In this document: positions 1 to 9,354 of the stretch, piece by piece
How the letters are laid out: each line of letters opens with the position of its first letter
Position numbering within the stretch: position 1 is the first letter of the stretch
The notes under the pieces: model-generated
The model's database searches: none
The model's input: the letters and a program-made list of their open reading frames with translations, nothing else
What the model was told of the DNA's origin: nothing
Translations under genes and position numbers: made by a program
NCBI RefSeq assembly: GCF_001939115.1
Contig: NZ_MQTZ01000041.1
Span: 374,816 to 438,815, forward strand
From: Leptolyngbya sp. 'hensonii'
Lineage (GTDB): Bacteria > Cyanobacteriota > Cyanobacteriia > GCF-001939115
DNA: 64,000 nucleotides
Reading direction: 5' to 3'

Positions 1-761
1 AGAAAGAATTTAAACTTCATTATCAGCCCATTATTTCCCTGGAATCCTCCTCGATTGTGGGGTTTGAAGCGCTGCTCCGATGGCAACATCCCTATCTTGG
101 GCTGATCCCACCGGATGAATTTATTCCGCTGGCAGAAGCCAGCGGCTCCATCATTGAGATTGGAGCCTGGGTTTTATGGGAAGCCTGTCGCCAACTGCGA
201 AGCTGGCAGCAGCGTTTTCCCGAAGCCTTTCGCTCCCTTACCGTCAGTGTTAACCTGTCCAGCAAACAACTGGCCCTGCCGGATCTGGTGGAACACATCG
301 GACAGGTTTTGCAAGAAACAGGGCTGAGTTCCCAGAGCCTCGTTCTGGAAATCACTGAAAGTGCCGTCGTAGAGAATTCCAAAACGGCCAAGCAGGCTTT
401 GGAACGGATTCAAAATCTGGGGGTACGGGTTTATATCGATGACTTTGGGACAGGCTATTCCTCCCTGAGCCGATTATATGAATTGCCCCTGGATGTCTTG
501 AAGATTGATCGCTCCTTTGTCCAGCAATTGAACTCCCAGAGTGGCGAGCATCTGGTGCGGGCGATCGTGAACCTGGCGCACAATCTAGGAATGGAGGTCA
601 TTGCTGAAGGGGTGGAAATGGTTGAACAGGTGATGAAACTGCGATTGTTAGGGTGTAATCGGGTTCAAGGTTATTTCTTTGCCAAACCCCTCTCCCAGGA
701 TGACCTGGCTGAACTTGTTTGTGAATTACCCTCTAACACTTTGTGGCAGCCGGTTTCATAA
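1..761 (+). CDS. EAL-domain cyclic-di-GMP phosphodiesterase (5' end outside window)
   Basis: The frame is open from base 3, so the gene starts before the window. The 252 visible residues are a nearly complete EAL domain, the family that hydrolyses cyclic-di-GMP to pGpG. Seen in order: the EALLRW signature, the Asn of SVNLSS, the Glu of LEITES, the metal-binding loop DDFGTGYSSL (from nt 438), the Lys of LKIDRSF, the Glu of IAEGVE and a closing QGYFFAKPL. All the usual catalytic positions look intact, so an active enzyme is expected. In cyanobacteria such a C-terminal EAL usually follows REC, PAS or GGDEF domains, which cannot be seen here. It ends 21 bp before a sensor kinase on the same strand, so cotranscription is plausible. 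Confidence 0.9.
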   Translation, partial: KEFKLHYQPIISLESSSIVGFEALLRWQHPYLGLIPPDEFIPLAEASGSIIEIGAWVLWEACRQLRSWQQRFPEAFRSLTVSVNLSSKQLALPDLVEHIGQVLQETGLSSQSLVLEITESAVVENSKTAKQALERIQNLGVRVYIDDFGTGYSSLSRLYELPLDVLKIDRSFVQQLNSQSGEHLVRAIVNLAHNLGMEVIAEGVEMVEQVMKLRLLGCNRVQGYFFAKPLSQDDLAELVCELPSNTLWQPVS

Positions 762-782
762 ACTTTTACTGATAAGCCAGCG

Positions 783-3680
783 ATGAGGAAGAGGCGGCTT
801 TGGCTTAGGTTATCTCCTGGCAAAACGCCCAGTCTGCCATTAAGGGTTGCACTGGTTGTTCCGTTTGTGTTTCAGATCTCGATCGCTGTGGGGCTGACCG
901 GATATTTATCTCTCCGCAATGGGCAGAAGGCGGTTGATGATGTCACCATTCAGCTCCGGAATGAAATCAGCAATCGGGTTCAAAAGCATCTGGATACCTA
1001 TCTAGCTACCCCTCACCAGATCAATCAGATCAACCTGGCTGCGGCTGAAATGGGGCTGCTTAATCTGGATGATTTTCAGAAAACAGGTCAATACTTCTGG
1101 AAACAGATGCAGATCTTTCAGGTGGGGTACAACAACTTTGCCACAACCACCGGTGAATTTATTGGGGTAGAACGAACGGATAAGGGGGAACTCCTGATCA
1201 ACGAAGTCTCCCAGCGGGCTACCAGGGGCAAGTTATATGTCTATCAGACAAATTCCCAGGGCGATCGGGTCCAGCGGCAGGCTGTCAAGGACTACGATCC
1301 TCGTCAGGAAGCCTGGTATGCCGATGCTGTGGAGGTTAGGCGTCCCGTCTGGAGCAAGATTTACCAGTGGGAAGATAAACCGGAAGTACTTTCTCTTTCA
1401 GCCAGCTATCCGGTTTACGGGAAGAACCATACCCTGATTGGGGTCATTGGGGTGGATTTAATTTTGTCCCAGATCAGTGAATTTTTGAATGGTTTGGATG
1501 TGGGTCAGTCGGGGAAAATCCTGATCCTGGAACGGGATGGCCTACTCGTGGCCAGTTCTGAAATCGATCGGCCCTTTGTGCTGGTCGATCGACAGGCCAG
1601 GCGACTCAGGGCGGTAAAAAGTAGTGATCCGCTGATCCAGGCAACGGCACTATCCCTGACCGAAAAATTTGCCGATTTGAGGCAGATCCGGAGCAGTCAG
1701 CAATGGGAGTTCAGAACAGCAGAAGGGGCGCGGCAGTTCGTCCAGGTGACGCCATGGCGGGATTCCTTCGGGCTGAACTGGTTGATCGTTGTCATGCTTC
1801 CAGAAGCAAACTTCATGGAACAAATTCATGCCAGCACCCGCACCACTATTCTGCTTTGTCTGCTGGCGTCCCTGGTGGCTTTCTTGATGAGCTTAAAAAC
1901 AGCCCAATGGATTACAACCCGGATCGTTCAGTTGATTACCGCCAGTCAGAAGATTGCCAGCGGGGACTATGATCAAAAAGTTGCCATCAGCGGGCTGCAA
2001 GAGCTGGAGGCTCTGGCCTGTTCATTTAACCAGATGAGTCAGGAGATTCGGCAGTCCCATGCGCAACTGGCGGACTACTCCCGATCCTTAGAGCAGAAAG
2101 TAAAGCGGCGCACCCAGCGACTGGAGCAGGAGGTGCGTAAAAGTACCCTGGCCTATCGGGATCTCCAGAAAACGGAACGGGCGTTACGACGGAGCGAAGC
2201 TCACCTGGTGGCAGCTCAACGGGTTGCCCATATTGGTAGTTGGGAGTTTGATGTGATCAAGGGAAAGATGAGCTGGTCCCAGGAGCTCTTCCACATTTTT
2301 GGCCTAGACCCCGACCAGCCAGAACCGACCTATCTTGAATTTCTCCGTCGCATCCTTCCGGAGGATCGATCGCTCTTCCATCGGGCCATTCGGCAAATCT
2401 ATGCTTCCAGAACCAGTGTTCGTCTGGAATACCGGATTGTGCGACCAGATGGCTCAATTCGACACCTGGAAGGACGGGGTAAAGTGGTTCTGAATGCGCA
2501 GCAAAAGGTAGCCAAACTTTTTGGTACGGGGTTGGATATTACAGCGCTGAAGCAAACCGAGCGGGAGTTACAACAGGCTAAAGAAGCTGCCGAGGCGGCC
2601 AGCCGTGCTAAAGGAGCTTTTTTGGCCCACATGAGTCATGAACTGCGAACACCGCTCACCGCTATTCTTGGCTTCTGCGATCTGATGGCGATTCCCCAGG
2701 TTAGCCCCGCCCTCCAAAAGGAATATCTTACAATCATCAAGCGTAGTGGGGAACATCTGCTGGAACTGATCAACTACGTGCTGGACATGTCCAAGATTGA
2801 GGCAGGGCGAATTACCTTCAATGCCTGTGTGTTTAGTCTGCACCAATTGTTATGGGATCTGCAGGGACTGTTTAGTTTCAAGGCTAGCAATAAAAAAATT
2901 AACCTGGTGATTGACTACGCACCCAGTCTTCCAGACCTGATTTATACGGATGAACTGAAGCTCAGGCAGGTTTTGATCAATCTACTCAGTAATGGCATTA
3001 AATTTACTCAGCAAGGGTGGGTGATTCTGCGGGTATCTGTTATAGGTCATCTGTCCCCCGTCAATAGTCATTCGTCATTTGTTAATAGGTTTGAACCCAA
3101 TCCAGATCAAACGACCCATGACCAAGAACAAATGGCCAATGACCAATTAACCATTTCCTTTGCGGTAGAAGATACGGGTCCAGGAATTTCATTAGAGGAT
3201 TGCGATCGTCTGTTTGAACCCTTTACCCAGGCGACAGTAGGTAAGTTTTCTCAAGAGGGGACGGGGTTGGGGCTGGCCATCAGTCGTCAGTTTGTGCGTT
3301 GCCTGGGGGGAGAGATCAGGGTTGGCAGTGAAGTGAATCGAGGGAGCCGATTTTACTTTGAAATTCCCGTTCAATTGGGCAATGTAACGCAGTCCTTAAT
3401 TTTGGCAGAGGGTGCTCTCAAACATCAGACGCTGGAGCAGGATATCCATTCAGCAGGTCTTGAGGCTTTTGATTTTCCAAGTTCCGTATCAATGCTGGCT
3501 GAATGGCAGGTCAATTTTCGGCAGGCAATCCTGGAAGGGGATTTAGAGACCATCCTGGATCTGATTCAGCAGATTGAGGAACAACATTCAGGTCTGGCTC
3601 AGCAATTAACCCAGCTGGCTAACCAGTTTCAATATGATCAGCTATTGGCCTTAATGCAACAGGTGGAGGGGAGAGGATGA
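783..3680 (+). CDS. Membrane sensor histidine kinase, Cache-HAMP-PAS-HisKA-HATPase
   Basis: 965 residues. A transmembrane helix at about 20-45 is followed by a large extracytoplasmic Cache-type sensor (about 50-340), a second helix (about 350-372), HAMP (to about 425), a coiled coil, one PAS fold (about 470-590), HisKA with the phospho-accepting His619 in MSHELRTP, and HATPase (about 720-865) with N box [11 protein letters not shown] and G boxes DTGPGIS and GTGLGLA. It should autophosphorylate in response to an external small ligand, which cannot be named. It has no receiver domain. The next gene starts inside its stop codon (ATGA overlap) and begins with a receiver, which suggests direct phosphotransfer. 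An unusual loop at about 757-795 is encoded by repeat-like DNA. An alpha-helical tail of about 95 residues follows the ATPase domain. Confidence 0.9.
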   Translation: MRKRRLWLRLSPGKTPSLPLRVALVVPFVFQISIAVGLTGYLSLRNGQKAVDDVTIQLRNEISNRVQKHLDTYLATPHQINQINLAAAEMGLLNLDDFQKTGQYFWKQMQIFQVGYNNFATTTGEFIGVERTDKGELLINEVSQRATRGKLYVYQTNSQGDRVQRQAVKDYDPRQEAWYADAVEVRRPVWSKIYQWEDKPEVLSLSASYPVYGKNHTLIGVIGVDLILSQISEFLNGLDVGQSGKILILERDGLLVASSEIDRPFVLVDRQARRLRAVKSSDPLIQATALSLTEKFADLRQIRSSQQWEFRTAEGARQFVQVTPWRDSFGLNWLIVVMLPEANFMEQIHASTRTTILLCLLASLVAFLMSLKTAQWITTRIVQLITASQKIASGDYDQKVAISGLQELEALACSFNQMSQEIRQSHAQLADYSRSLEQKVKRRTQRLEQEVRKSTLAYRDLQKTERALRRSEAHLVAAQRVAHIGSWEFDVIKGKMSWSQELFHIFGLDPDQPEPTYLEFLRRILPEDRSLFHRAIRQIYASRTSVRLEYRIVRPDGSIRHLEGRGKVVLNAQQKVAKLFGTGLDITALKQTERELQQAKEAAEAASRAKGAFLAHMSHELRTPLTAILGFCDLMAIPQVSPALQKEYLTIIKRSGEHLLELINYVLDMSKIEAGRITFNACVFSLHQLLWDLQGLFSFKASNKKINLVIDYAPSLPDLIYTDELKLRQVLINLLSNGIKFTQQGWVILRVSVIGHLSPVNSHSSFVNRFEPNPDQTTHDQEQMANDQLTISFAVEDTGPGISLEDCDRLFEPFTQATVGKFSQEGTGLGLAISRQFVRCLGGEIRVGSEVNRGSRFYFEIPVQLGNVTQSLILAEGALKHQTLEQDIHSAGLEAFDFPSSVSMLAEWQVNFRQAILEGDLETILDLIQQIEEQHSGLAQQLTQLANQFQYDQLLALMQQVEGRG

Positions 3681-6600
3681 GCCAGACGCAAACCCTACGA
3701 TCACAGGAAAATATTCTGGTGGTTGATGATAACCCCACCAATTTAAAGCTCCTGTCTAAAATGCTCTCCAGTCGGGGATATAAAGTGCGGTTTGCACCTG
3801 GTGGGGAGTTTGCCCTCAATTCGATTCAGGCGAAGCAACCTGATCTGATTTTGCTGGATATTATGATGCCGGGTCTGGATGGCTATGAATTGTGCCAGCG
3901 ACTGAAAGCGGATGCTCTGACCCAGGAGATCCCGGTCATTTTTATCAGTGCCATGGATGAGCCGTTAGATAAGTTAAAAGCCTTTTCAGTGGGAGGAGTA
4001 GATTACATTACCAAACCCTTTCAAGCCCAGGAAGTGGTGATTCGCATTGAAAACCAGCTTCGGATTCAACGATTGCAACGCCAGTTGATCGAGCAAAATC
4101 AGCAACTGATTCAGGGAATTCAGGTTCGCGATCGGGCGCTGCGTGACCGTCAAAAGGCAGAGGAAAGCCTCCACAAAACCTCATCCCGCCTGGCCACATT
4201 GATCGGAAATCTGCAGGCAGCGGTTTTGGTAGAAGATGAGACCCGCCGGATTGCCCTGGTGAACCAGGACTTTTGCACCTTATTTGGGATTCCCGTTCCA
4301 CCCCAGGCCCTCCTGGGGACAGACTGTTCCGATGTCGCGCAACAGTACAAGTATTTATTCCTTGAACCCAACCAGTTTGTACAACGGATTGATCAGGTTC
4401 TGGAGCAGAGACAACCCATCGTAGCGGAGGAAATCCGTCTGGCCGATGGCCGTTACGTTGAACGGGATTACATTCCCATTTTTGAACATCAGCATTACCA
4501 GGGGCATCTGTGGCAGTATCGGGATATTACCCCCCGGAAAACGGCTGAAGCTGAACTCTTGAAAAAATCTACTGCCCTGGCGGAGTTCAGTGCTAGTTTG
4601 CAGCAGCTCCACCGAATTAACATGGCAGATTTCAATACCTTGGAATCGTTGTTTGCAGACTATTTGCAGACAGGCTGTCATGTACTTCAGTTCTCGGCTG
4701 GGGCCATTGGTCAGGTGGAGGGGCAAACCTATTCCTTCCTGGCTCTGCAGTCTGAGTTAGAGTCCTTAGTTCCTGGGCTCAAAATCCAACTTGCTGATGC
4801 CTACTGTGGCAAGGTGGTGGAGCAGGGGCGCACCCTCTCTTTCCACCATATTGCTCAACACCCGGAAATGAGCTGCCATCCCCTTTATGTCAGCTTGAAG
4901 CTGGAATCTTACATTGGGACGCCAATCTGGGTCGATGGAAACATTTATGGCACCCTCTGTTTTTTCTCAACTCAGGTTCGTGAACAGGGCTTTGAAGGCC
5001 ATGAAAGAGAGATTATTGAGCTGATGGCCCAGAGCATGGGCAAATTTATCAGTGCCCGGCAGGCTGAGATCAAGCGGCAAGAGGCAGAAGAAAATTTAAG
5101 GAAAAGTGAAGAACGCTGGCAACTGGCGATCCAGGCCAGTAAAGATGGAATTTATGATGTCAATTTCCAGACGGGAGAAGTCTTTTATTCCACCCGCTGG
5201 AAGGAAATGCTGGGATATGAGGAACAAGAGATTACCAGTGCCCATCAGGAGTGGATCACGCGCATCCATCCGGATGATGTGGCCTGGGTCATGCAGGCCG
5301 ATCGGGCGCACCTGGATCGGAAAACCCCCTACTTTATGGAGGAATATCGCCTGCGCTGTAAGGACGGCAGCTATAAATGGGTCCTTGATCGGGGGCAGGT
5401 GCTCTGGGATGAACAGGGAAAGCCAATTCGCTTTTTGGGTTCTCATACGGATATCAGCGATCGCAAACAGCAAGAAGAGGCCATCCGACAGGCCCAGTTA
5501 TTTCTGGATTCGATCATCGATAATATTCCAGACATGATCTTTGTGAAAGACGCGGCTGATCTACGGTTTGTGCGCTTCAATAAAGCCGGTGAAGAACTTC
5601 TGGGTTACAGCCGCGATACCTTAATGGGTAAGAATGACTACGACTTTTTCCCGCCGGAGGAGGCGGATTTTTTTGTTGCCAAAGATCGGGATGTTTTGGC
5701 TACCAAAAAGCTCTGTGATGTTGCGGAAGAACCGATTCAAACCCGGCATCAGGGAGTCAGAATTCTGCATACGAAGAAACTACCGATTCTGAATAGCCTG
5801 GGGAGCCCTCAATACTTGCTGGGGATTTCTGAGGACATCACCGAGCGCAAACGGGCAGAGGAGGCACTGGCAAAACGGGAGAGATATCTGGCGGCTCTGG
5901 TAGAGATCCAGCGTCACTTATTGGCTTATCACAATATTACCCAATCCTACCGGGACATTCTGACCTTGTTGGGGCAGGCATCAGAGGCTTCCCGGGTTTA
6001 TTTGTTTAAGAATCATCGGGATAGTGCGGGCAACCTGCACATGAGCCAGCAAGCTGAGTGGTGTGCAGAGGGAATTCATCCCGAAATCCATAATCCCGTG
6101 ATGCAAAATCTTGCCTACGATCGGTTTTTCCCGCGCTGGGCAGAAATTCTGGGCAAGGGACAGAAGATTAGTGGCTTGGTGGCGGACTTTCCCGAGTCGG
6201 AGCGGCTGATTTTAGAGCCCCAGAATATTTTGTCACTCCTGGTCCTGCCGCTGATTGTGAACGGTGAGTTTTGGGGCTTTATCGGGTTCGACAATTGTGT
6301 GGAGGCCCGACTTTGGGATGGGTCAGAAACCAGTCTTCTGGTGGCCGCAGCTTGGGCTATTTCCCTGCATCAGGAGCGGTGTCAGGCTGAAAAGGCCCTC
6401 TCCCAGTCCCGCCAGTTTCTCAACAGCATTGTGGAAAATATTCCCTTGGCGCTATTTGTGAAAGATGTCAGGGATGATTTTCGCTATGTGCTTTGGAATC
6501 GGGCAGCGGAAGACATGTATGGCATTTCTCGGGAACAGGCGATCGGCTACAACAGCTATAACTGGCTGGATCTAGAATCGGCTCAGCGATATGAACGGGA

Positions 6601-9322
6601 AGATCGGGCGGTGATTGCCGGGGGCGTCCCGATCTTTATTGAGGATGTGTTTGCCAAGCCTCGGGAACGAGCCATTCATCAACGCATGATTAAGGTGCCC
6701 CTGGTTTCAGAACAGGAGCAGACTACCCATATCGTTTGTATTGGGGAAGATATCACTGAAAGCAATCGCCAGATGGCGGCTCTGCGATTGATTGTGGAAG
6801 GGACTGCTGCCAAGACCGGGACTGAATTTTTCCGCTGCCTGGTGCGCTATCTGGCTCAGGTTCTGGAAGTTCGTTATGCTTTGGTGACCCGGTTTGTGGA
6901 TGCGGCTAAAACCCGGGTGCGGACCCTGGCCTTCTGGCAAGGGGAGGATTTTGGTCAGGACTTTGACTATGACCTGGTGGGCACTCCCTGTGAACAGGTT
7001 CTAACGGGAGATGTCATCTTTTACTCCGATCATATCCAGACCCAGTTTCCCAATTATGAGCATCTGGTTGAATTGGGGGTCGAAAGCTATCTGGGCATCC
7101 CGTTAATGGACTCGACGGGAGAAATTCTGGGGCACTTAAAGGTTCTAGACACCAAGCCCATGGTTAAAGATCAGACAACAGAACTGATCTTCAGGATTTT
7201 TGCCGCCCGAGCTGGTGCTGAACTGGAACGTAAACTATTCGAAGATGCCCTGTTGGAGAGCGCAGAACGGGAGCGGGCAACCCTGCGCGTGGTGGAGCGA
7301 ATGCGCCAGACTTTGGATCTTGAGCAGATTTTTACTGCAACAACCGAGGAACTGCGACAACTTTTGAAATGCGATCGGGTGGCCATTTACCGTTTCAATT
7401 CTGATTGGACCGGGGAATTTGTCGCAGAAGCGATCGGAGAGAGCTGGTGCTCTGTCCTGGAGGCTCAGTACTGTGATCCCATCTTGAACCCCAGTGTTAG
7501 AAGTTGCCTGGCTGGTCAATTTGAACAGGTCTTCCAGATGAACAGTGGCTCACAACAGATGCAACCCGACCTCAGCTCCCCCCCAATGAGTTTTGTTGTC
7601 GAAGATACCCATCAGGCTGAATTTACCAACTGTGCTGTGGATGTGGCGCAGCATCTTAGAATCCAGGCTTACACGATCGTCCCCATCTTTAAGTCAGAAG
7701 TGCTGTGGGGGTTACTGGCCGTTTACCAGAACTCTGGACCCCGACAGTGGAAAACCAATGAGGTCAATCTGGTCACCCACGTCAGTCACCAGCTCGGGAT
7801 TGCCCTCCATCAAGCTCAGTTATTTGCCCAAGTTCGCAAACAATCCCTAGAACTGGAGCAGGCCAGAGATGCAGCGGAAGCGGCTAGTCGGGCTAAGAGT
7901 GAGTTTCTGGCCAATATGAGCCACGAACTTCGGACCCCGCTGAATGCCATCCTGGGATTTACACAGGTGATGAGCCGGGATCACGGGCTGTTGCAACAAC
8001 ATCAGGAGCATCTCAGTATTATTAACCGCAGTGGACAGCACTTACTGGAACTCATTAATGATGTACTGGAAATGTCAAAGATCGAGGCAGGCAGAATCAA
8101 GCTCAATCAAACAGACTTTGACCTCTATTATTTGCTGAACATGCTAGAAGATTTGCTCCGGCCTAGGGCAACGGCAAAGCAACTGAACTTCATTTTCGAT
8201 CGAGCCGCCGATGTTCCTCAATACATTGTCACTGATGAGGTGAAACTGCGGCAGGTATTGCTCAATCTCTTGTCTAATGGGATTAAGTTTACGCAGGCAG
8301 GTACGGTCGCGCTGCAGGTGTCATGGGTCAATCGTTCTGAATCCGATCTAAAACAGAGGACCCAGGGTAGCCCGGTGACCCTTACCTTTGAAGTGAGAGA
8401 TACGGGCTCTGGTATTGCGCGGGAAGATATGCAGCGGTTGTTCAGACCCTTTGAACAAACTCGTTTGGGGCAACAGATCCATGAGGGAACAGGGTTAGGG
8501 CTGGCTATCAGTCATAAGTTCATCCACCTGATGGGGGGAAAGATCGAGGTTGAGAGTACCCTTGGAGAAGGCAGTTGCTTCCGATTCACTATCCAGGCTC
8601 ACTTAGCCGGGGCCAGAGAACCGTCGGCCCTCTCATCACCGGATCGAGTTTTGCGGTTGGCTCCTGATCAGCCACCCTATCGGCTTTTGGTGGTGGAAAA
8701 CCGCTGGGAGAATCAGAAGCTTCTGATGGAACTGTTGCTTCCCCTTGGCTTTGAAGTGTATGAGGCCCGAAATGGGCTGGAAGGAATTGTGGCCTGGGAG
8801 CAGCATGACCCTCACCTGATTTTGATGGACATTCAAATGCCGGTGATGGATGGGTATGAGGCTACCAAGCGGATTAAAGCAACTGCCAAAGGGAAGGATA
8901 CGATCGTGATTGCGGTTACTGGGAGTGCTTTTGAGGAAGACTGTGCTGCAGTTATGGCTGCAGGCTGCGATGATATTATTCGAAAGCCTTTTCAGGAAGA
9001 TGTCCTTCTGGCCAAAATCGCTGAACATTTGGGCGTTCGTTACCTTTACGCAGAAAAGTCTGGCATTGAGGTGAATCGGACTGATGCCATACAACCGCTG
9101 GTTCTGAATTCTGAATCCTTGAGAGTTATGCCCGATTCGTGGATTAATCAACTCTATAGAGCGTCTAGTGGATGCAGTAAGCGGCAGGTTTCCCAGTTAA
9201 TTGCTCAGATTCCAACCGCCCATGTTGATCTCGCTCACGCCCTGGGAGACTTAATGAATAACTTTAACTTTGAAGAAATTATGCAATTGTGTACCCATTG
9301 TTTGGGAATACAGATTAAGTGA
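3677..9322 (+). CDS. Giant cytoplasmic hybrid histidine kinase, REC-PAS/GAF array-HisKA-HATPase-REC
   Basis: 1881 residues with no transmembrane segment. Approximate order: receiver 13-130 (phospho-acceptor D61 in LLDIMMP), PAS 170-290, GAF 320-458, PAS 476-600, PAS 606-730, GAF 737-900, PAS 913-1030, GAF 1036-1180, GAF 1208-1373, HisKA (H1416 in MSHELRTP), HATPase 1515-1640, receiver 1668-1790 (D1718 in LMDIQMP), then a helical tail. It overlaps the preceding kinase by 4 bp, so the two are almost certainly translated from one mRNA, and the N-terminal receiver is a likely target of that kinase. The last GAF resembles phytochrome-type GAFs and has a Cys (C1319) at the bilin-attachment position, but the next residue is Ala, not His. 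The ligands of the other sensor domains are unknown. Confidence 0.9.
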   Translation: MSQTQTLRSQENILVVDDNPTNLKLLSKMLSSRGYKVRFAPGGEFALNSIQAKQPDLILLDIMMPGLDGYELCQRLKADALTQEIPVIFISAMDEPLDKLKAFSVGGVDYITKPFQAQEVVIRIENQLRIQRLQRQLIEQNQQLIQGIQVRDRALRDRQKAEESLHKTSSRLATLIGNLQAAVLVEDETRRIALVNQDFCTLFGIPVPPQALLGTDCSDVAQQYKYLFLEPNQFVQRIDQVLEQRQPIVAEEIRLADGRYVERDYIPIFEHQHYQGHLWQYRDITPRKTAEAELLKKSTALAEFSASLQQLHRINMADFNTLESLFADYLQTGCHVLQFSAGAIGQVEGQTYSFLALQSELESLVPGLKIQLADAYCGKVVEQGRTLSFHHIAQHPEMSCHPLYVSLKLESYIGTPIWVDGNIYGTLCFFSTQVREQGFEGHEREIIELMAQSMGKFISARQAEIKRQEAEENLRKSEERWQLAIQASKDGIYDVNFQTGEVFYSTRWKEMLGYEEQEITSAHQEWITRIHPDDVAWVMQADRAHLDRKTPYFMEEYRLRCKDGSYKWVLDRGQVLWDEQGKPIRFLGSHTDISDRKQQEEAIRQAQLFLDSIIDNIPDMIFVKDAADLRFVRFNKAGEELLGYSRDTLMGKNDYDFFPPEEADFFVAKDRDVLATKKLCDVAEEPIQTRHQGVRILHTKKLPILNSLGSPQYLLGISEDITERKRAEEALAKRERYLAALVEIQRHLLAYHNITQSYRDILTLLGQASEASRVYLFKNHRDSAGNLHMSQQAEWCAEGIHPEIHNPVMQNLAYDRFFPRWAEILGKGQKISGLVADFPESERLILEPQNILSLLVLPLIVNGEFWGFIGFDNCVEARLWDGSETSLLVAAAWAISLHQERCQAEKALSQSRQFLNSIVENIPLALFVKDVRDDFRYVLWNRAAEDMYGISREQAIGYNSYNWLDLESAQRYEREDRAVIAGGVPIFIEDVFAKPRERAIHQRMIKVPLVSEQEQTTHIVCIGEDITESNRQMAALRLIVEGTAAKTGTEFFRCLVRYLAQVLEVRYALVTRFVDAAKTRVRTLAFWQGEDFGQDFDYDLVGTPCEQVLTGDVIFYSDHIQTQFPNYEHLVELGVESYLGIPLMDSTGEILGHLKVLDTKPMVKDQTTELIFRIFAARAGAELERKLFEDALLESAERERATLRVVERMRQTLDLEQIFTATTEELRQLLKCDRVAIYRFNSDWTGEFVAEAIGESWCSVLEAQYCDPILNPSVRSCLAGQFEQVFQMNSGSQQMQPDLSSPPMSFVVEDTHQAEFTNCAVDVAQHLRIQAYTIVPIFKSEVLWGLLAVYQNSGPRQWKTNEVNLVTHVSHQLGIALHQAQLFAQVRKQSLELEQARDAAEAASRAKSEFLANMSHELRTPLNAILGFTQVMSRDHGLLQQHQEHLSIINRSGQHLLELINDVLEMSKIEAGRIKLNQTDFDLYYLLNMLEDLLRPRATAKQLNFIFDRAADVPQYIVTDEVKLRQVLLNLLSNGIKFTQAGTVALQVSWVNRSESDLKQRTQGSPVTLTFEVRDTGSGIAREDMQRLFRPFEQTRLGQQIHEGTGLGLAISHKFIHLMGGKIEVESTLGEGSCFRFTIQAHLAGAREPSALSSPDRVLRLAPDQPPYRLLVVENRWENQKLLMELLLPLGFEVYEARNGLEGIVAWEQHDPHLILMDIQMPVMDGYEATKRIKATAKGKDTIVIAVTGSAFEEDCAAVMAAGCDDIIRKPFQEDVLLAKIAEHLGVRYLYAEKSGIEVNRTDAIQPLVLNSESLRVMPDSWINQLYRASSGCSKRQVSQLIAQIPTAHVDLAHALGDLMNNFNFEEIMQLCTHCLGIQIK

Positions 9323-9354
9323 CATGCTCCGATTAATCTTACTTTCTGGCTCAT

